64,000 nt of DNA from Sphingomicrobium flavum (GTDB taxonomy: Bacteria; Pseudomonadota; Alphaproteobacteria; Sphingomonadales; Sphingomonadaceae), in the NCBI RefSeq assembly GCF_024721605.1, contig NZ_CP102630.1, positions 744,001 through 808,000 on the forward strand, read 5' to 3'. A model generated the notes under the pieces. The model ran no database searches. It was given only the letters and a program-made list of their open reading frames with translations, and was not told the DNA's origin. Numbering within the stretch: position 1 is the first letter of the stretch; every line of letters starts with the position of its first letter. The position numbers and the translations under genes were made by a program. Shown one piece after another: positions 61,447 to 64,000 of this stretch.

Positions 61447-64000
61447 CTAGGCGGCCACTTTTTCACCATGCGCAACGACGCGGGCCAGCCCGCGCGACAG
61501 GTTGAGCGCGCCTTCCAGCCGGTCATGTTCGGTGCGCCAGTTGCGCGCCACCACCAGTTTCTGGTCGGGCCGCAGCTTGGCCGTGCCCTTCAATCGCTCG
61601 ATATAGGCCAGCAGGCCTGGCACATTGGGGAAGCCGCCATCGGCAAAAGTCACCACCGCGCCCTTCGACCCGATATCCAGCTTGGCAATACGCGCACGGC
61701 GGCAATTGGCCTTTGTTTCAATGACCTGCAGCAAGTTCTGGACTTCATGTGGCAAGCTGCCAAAGCGGTCGATCAGCTCGGCCGCAAACTCGTCGATCGC
61801 GGCGCGATTCTCGAGCTCGCCCAGCCGGCGATAAAGACCCATGCGCAGGTCAAGATCCGACACATAATCTTCCGGAATCAGCACAGGCGCATCGACATTG
61901 ATCTGCGGGCTTAGCTGTCCGGGCGCTGTGTCCTCGCCGCCCGATTTCTGCTGGGCGATCGCTTCTTCCAGCATCGACTGGTAGAGTTCAAAGCCCACTT
62001 CCTTGATATGGCCCGATTGCTCGTCGCCGAGTAGATTGCCCGCACCGCGTAGGTCCAGGTCATGGCTGGCGAGCTGGAAACCCGCACCCAGATTGTCGAG
62101 GCTGGCGAGCACCTGCAAGCGTTTGGTCGCGCTTTCCGATACCAGCCGTGCCTCGGGCGTGGTCAGATAGGCATAGGCGCGCGTCTTGGACCGCCCGACG
62201 CGGCCGCGCAGCTGGTAGAGCTGGGCCAGGCCGAAGCGGTCGGCGCGGTGGACGATCAGCGTATTGGCGGTGGGGATATCCAGTCCGCTTTCGATGATGG
62301 TGGTCGACAGCAAGACATCATATTTGCGGTCGTAGAAAGCGCTCATCCGCTCTTCCACATCCTTGGGCGTCATCTGGCCATGCGCGGTAATGAACTTCAC
62401 CTCTGGCACCTGCTCACGCAAAAATTCCTCGATGTCAGGCAAGTCGGCGATGCGCGGGGCGACATAAAAGCTCTGTCCGCCGCGATAATGTTCGCGCAGC
62501 AGCGCTTCGCGCACCACGACGGGATCGAAGGGCATCACATAGGTCCGCACCGCCAGCCGGTCGACCGGCGGGGTCTGGATCACCGATAGTTCGCGTAGCC
62601 CGCTCATCGCCATCTGTAGCGTGCGGGGGATGGGGGTGGCGGTCAGCGTCAGGACATGGACGTCATTCTTGAGCGCCTTCAGCCGTTCCTTATGGACCAC
62701 GCCGAAATGCTGCTCCTCATCGACGATGACGAGGCCCAATTGCTTGAACTTCACGCTCTTGCCCAGCAGCGCATGGGTGCCGATCACCACATCCACGCTG
62801 CCATTTTCCAGCCCGTCCTTGACCTGCTTGGCCTCGGTCGCTGGGACAAGGCGCGACAGGCGACCGATATTGATCGGAAAGCCCTGGAAACGTTCGATGA
62901 AATTGGCATGGTGTTGGCGCGCCAGCAGGGTGGTGGGCGCGATGATGGCAACCTGCATCCCCTCCATCGCCGCCACGAAGGCAGCGCGCAGGGCCACCTC
63001 GGTCTTGCCGAAGCCCACATCGCCGCAGATCAGCCGGTCCATCGGCTTGCCCGATGCCATATCGTCCAGCACGTCCTGGATGGCGCGGTCCTGATCGTCG
63101 GTTTCCTCATAGGGGAAGCGGTCGACGAACTGGGGGAAGGCGCTGTCGGGCATGGCGACCTCGCCCTTCCGGGTCGCGCGCGCGGCCGCGACCTTGATGA
63201 GCTCGCCCGCAATCTCGCGGATCCGCTCCTTCATGCGGGCCTTGCGCCGCTGCCATGCCTCACCGCCCAGGCGATCGAGCGCGACCGCCTCATCCCCGCC
63301 GCCGTAGCGGGTCAGCACGTCGATATTCTCGACCGGCACGTAGAGCTTGTCATCGCCCTTATAGCTCAGCGCCACGCAATCATGCGGCGCCTGGCCGACC
63401 TGGATGGTGGTGAGGCCGTCATAGCGGCCGATGCCATGTTCGGCATGCACCACCAGGTCGCCCGGAGTCATCGCGGACAGTTCGGCCAGGAAAGCATCCG
63501 CGCTCTTGCGGCGCTTCTGCCGACGGACCAGGCGGTCGCCCAGCATATCCTGTTCGGACAGGACGGCAACATCGGGCGCGGTAAAGCCGTGGTCGAGCGG
63601 CAGGACGATCAGGGCAGGGGCCTTGGCGCCTAGCGCCGCCTGCCAGCTGTCCGCCATCTGCTGCTGCGCGACCCCATGATCGCCGAGCAGCCCCGACAGG
63701 CGTTCGCGTGCGCCCTCGCTATAGCTGGCCAGCACGACCTTGCGGCCGTCCTTGCGCAGCTTGGCAATATGCTCGGCGACAGCCTTGTAGACATTGGCAT
63801 TTTGCGCCCGCTCGGCAGCGAAATCGCGCGAACCCGCGACGTCGAAATCGACACTGGCCTCGCTCTCGGGTGCGGGGAAGGGGGATGCCAGATGGATGGG
63901 CGTGGCGACGCGCAGTTCTTCCCACTGCTCATCACCCAGATAGAGCCGTCCGGGCGGGAGAGGACGGTAGCTGCCGGCCTCGGCGGCTTCGACGCGCTTG
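61447..64000 (-). CDS. mfd: Transcription-repair coupling factor Mfd (5' end beyond window)
   Basis: DNA translocase that removes stalled RNA polymerase and recruits UvrA. The frame is open to the right edge, so the N-terminus is missing. About 851 residues are present of a family length near 1150. The part before the helicase reads FPAPESEASVDFDVAG and YSEGARERLSGLLGDHG. The RNA-polymerase-interacting domain (PGDLVVHAEHGIGRYDG), Walker A GDVGFGKTEVALRAAF, motif II DEEQHFGV and the C-terminal TRCF domain follow. Codons upstream of an internal GTG at 63735 clearly continue the gene. Confidence 0.95.
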   Translation of the reverse strand, partial: KRVEAAEAGSYRPLPPGRLYLGDEQWEELRVATPIHLASPFPAPESEASVDFDVAGSRDFAAERAQNANVYKAVAEHIAKLRKDGRKVVLASYSEGARERLSGLLGDHGVAQQQMADSWQAALGAKAPALIVLPLDHGFTAPDVAVLSEQDMLGDRLVRRQKRRKSADAFLAELSAMTPGDLVVHAEHGIGRYDGLTTIQVGQAPHDCVALSYKGDDKLYVPVENIDVLTRYGGGDEAVALDRLGGEAWQRRKARMKERIREIAGELIKVAAARATRKGEVAMPDSAFPQFVDRFPYEETDDQDRAIQDVLDDMASGKPMDRLICGDVGFGKTEVALRAAFVAAMEGMQVAIIAPTTLLARQHHANFIERFQGFPINIGRLSRLVPATEAKQVKDGLENGSVDVVIGTHALLGKSVKFKQLGLVIVDEEQHFGVVHKERLKALKNDVHVLTLTATPIPRTLQMAMSGLRELSVIQTPPVDRLAVRTYVMPFDPVVVREALLREHYRGGQSFYVAPRIADLPDIEEFLREQVPEVKFITAHGQMTPKDVEERMSAFYDRKYDVLLSTTIIESGLDIPTANTLIVHRADRFGLAQLYQLRGRVGRSKTRAYAYLTTPEARLVSESATKRLQVLASLDNLGAGFQLASHDLDLRGAGNLLGDEQSGHIKEVGFELYQSMLEEAIAQQKSGGEDTAPGQLSPQINVDAPVLIPEDYVSDLDLRMGLYRRLGELENRAAIDEFAAELIDRFGSLPHEVQNLLQVIETKANCRRARIAKLDIGSKGAVVTFADGGFPNVPGLLAYIERLKGTAKLRPDQKLVVARNWRTEHDRLEGALNLSRGLARVVAHGEKVAA

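Noticed and set aside
1-64000. CRISPR arrays, insertion sequences, prophage genes
   Set aside because: No regularly spaced repeats, transposase or phage structural genes were seen on either strand.

Overview
This is a GC-rich chromosomal window from an alphaproteobacterium, most likely a member of the Sphingomonadales. The evidence is the gene content: a DivL-type kinase next to tsaE-amgK-murU-addB-addA, a dapF-mtaB-ftsY-yciB string, a large TonB-dependent receptor, an S9 dipeptidyl-peptidase and an M2 peptidase. Intergenic palindromes of the types scattered through sphingomonad genomes agree with this. I see no phage, insertion sequence, transposase or CRISPR array.

Layout. 1-3.1 kb: an AmpD/AmiD-type amidase, a pseudouridine synthase (rluE) with a decayed copy of the amidase 3' end behind it, and an AT-richer ankyrin-repeat gene. 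3.1-3.5 kb: RNase P RNA with its own promoter. 3.5-9 kb: a J-domain protein facing a long minus-strand block that holds the phage-shock (Psp) genes pspA-pspB-pspC, five small PspB-like membrane proteins in tandem, then sufE and a thioesterase. A sigma-54 promoter and an 18-bp palindrome separate pspA from the divergent activator pspF. 9-15 kb: sodB, then on the minus strand dapF-mtaB-ftsY-yciB and a two-gene ABC exporter. 15-17 kb: a P-loop kinase, a DUF924 protein and a low-GC hypothetical.

17-23 kb: ffh, rpsP, rimM, trmD and rplS, interrupted by a nitrilase and a convergent thioredoxin-reductase-like gene. 23-36.8 kb: metabolism and cell-surface genes (DUF418 protein, dipeptidyl-peptidase, asd, acetyltransferase, chromene-carboxylate isomerase-like protein, PKHD dioxygenase, alpha/beta hydrolase, sulfotransferase-like protein, M2 peptidase, peroxiredoxin, YqgE, ahcY). 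37-40.5 kb: a 1142-residue TonB-dependent receptor. 40.7-52.1 kb: divL, tsaE, amgK, murU, addB, a tiny opposite-strand membrane protein, addA and trxA. 52.2-58.1 kb: secA and putA. 58.1-59.6 kb: a small accessory patch (two hypotheticals, a 73-bp element in two direct copies) ending at tRNA-Asn. 59.7-64 kb: nadK, an EAL-domain protein and the 3' part of mfd.

How the genes work together. Most of the window is housekeeping: translation and protein targeting (ffh, ftsY, secA, rpsP, rplS, trmD, rimM, rnpB), wall building and recycling (dapF, amidase, amgK, murU), and DNA repair (addAB, mfd). The most distinctive content is the expanded Psp operon. All five extra small proteins carry one N-terminal membrane helix and a C-terminal coiled-coil motif that also ends PspB and PspC, so one ancestral module seems to have been copied repeatedly inside a sigma-54/PspF-controlled operon.
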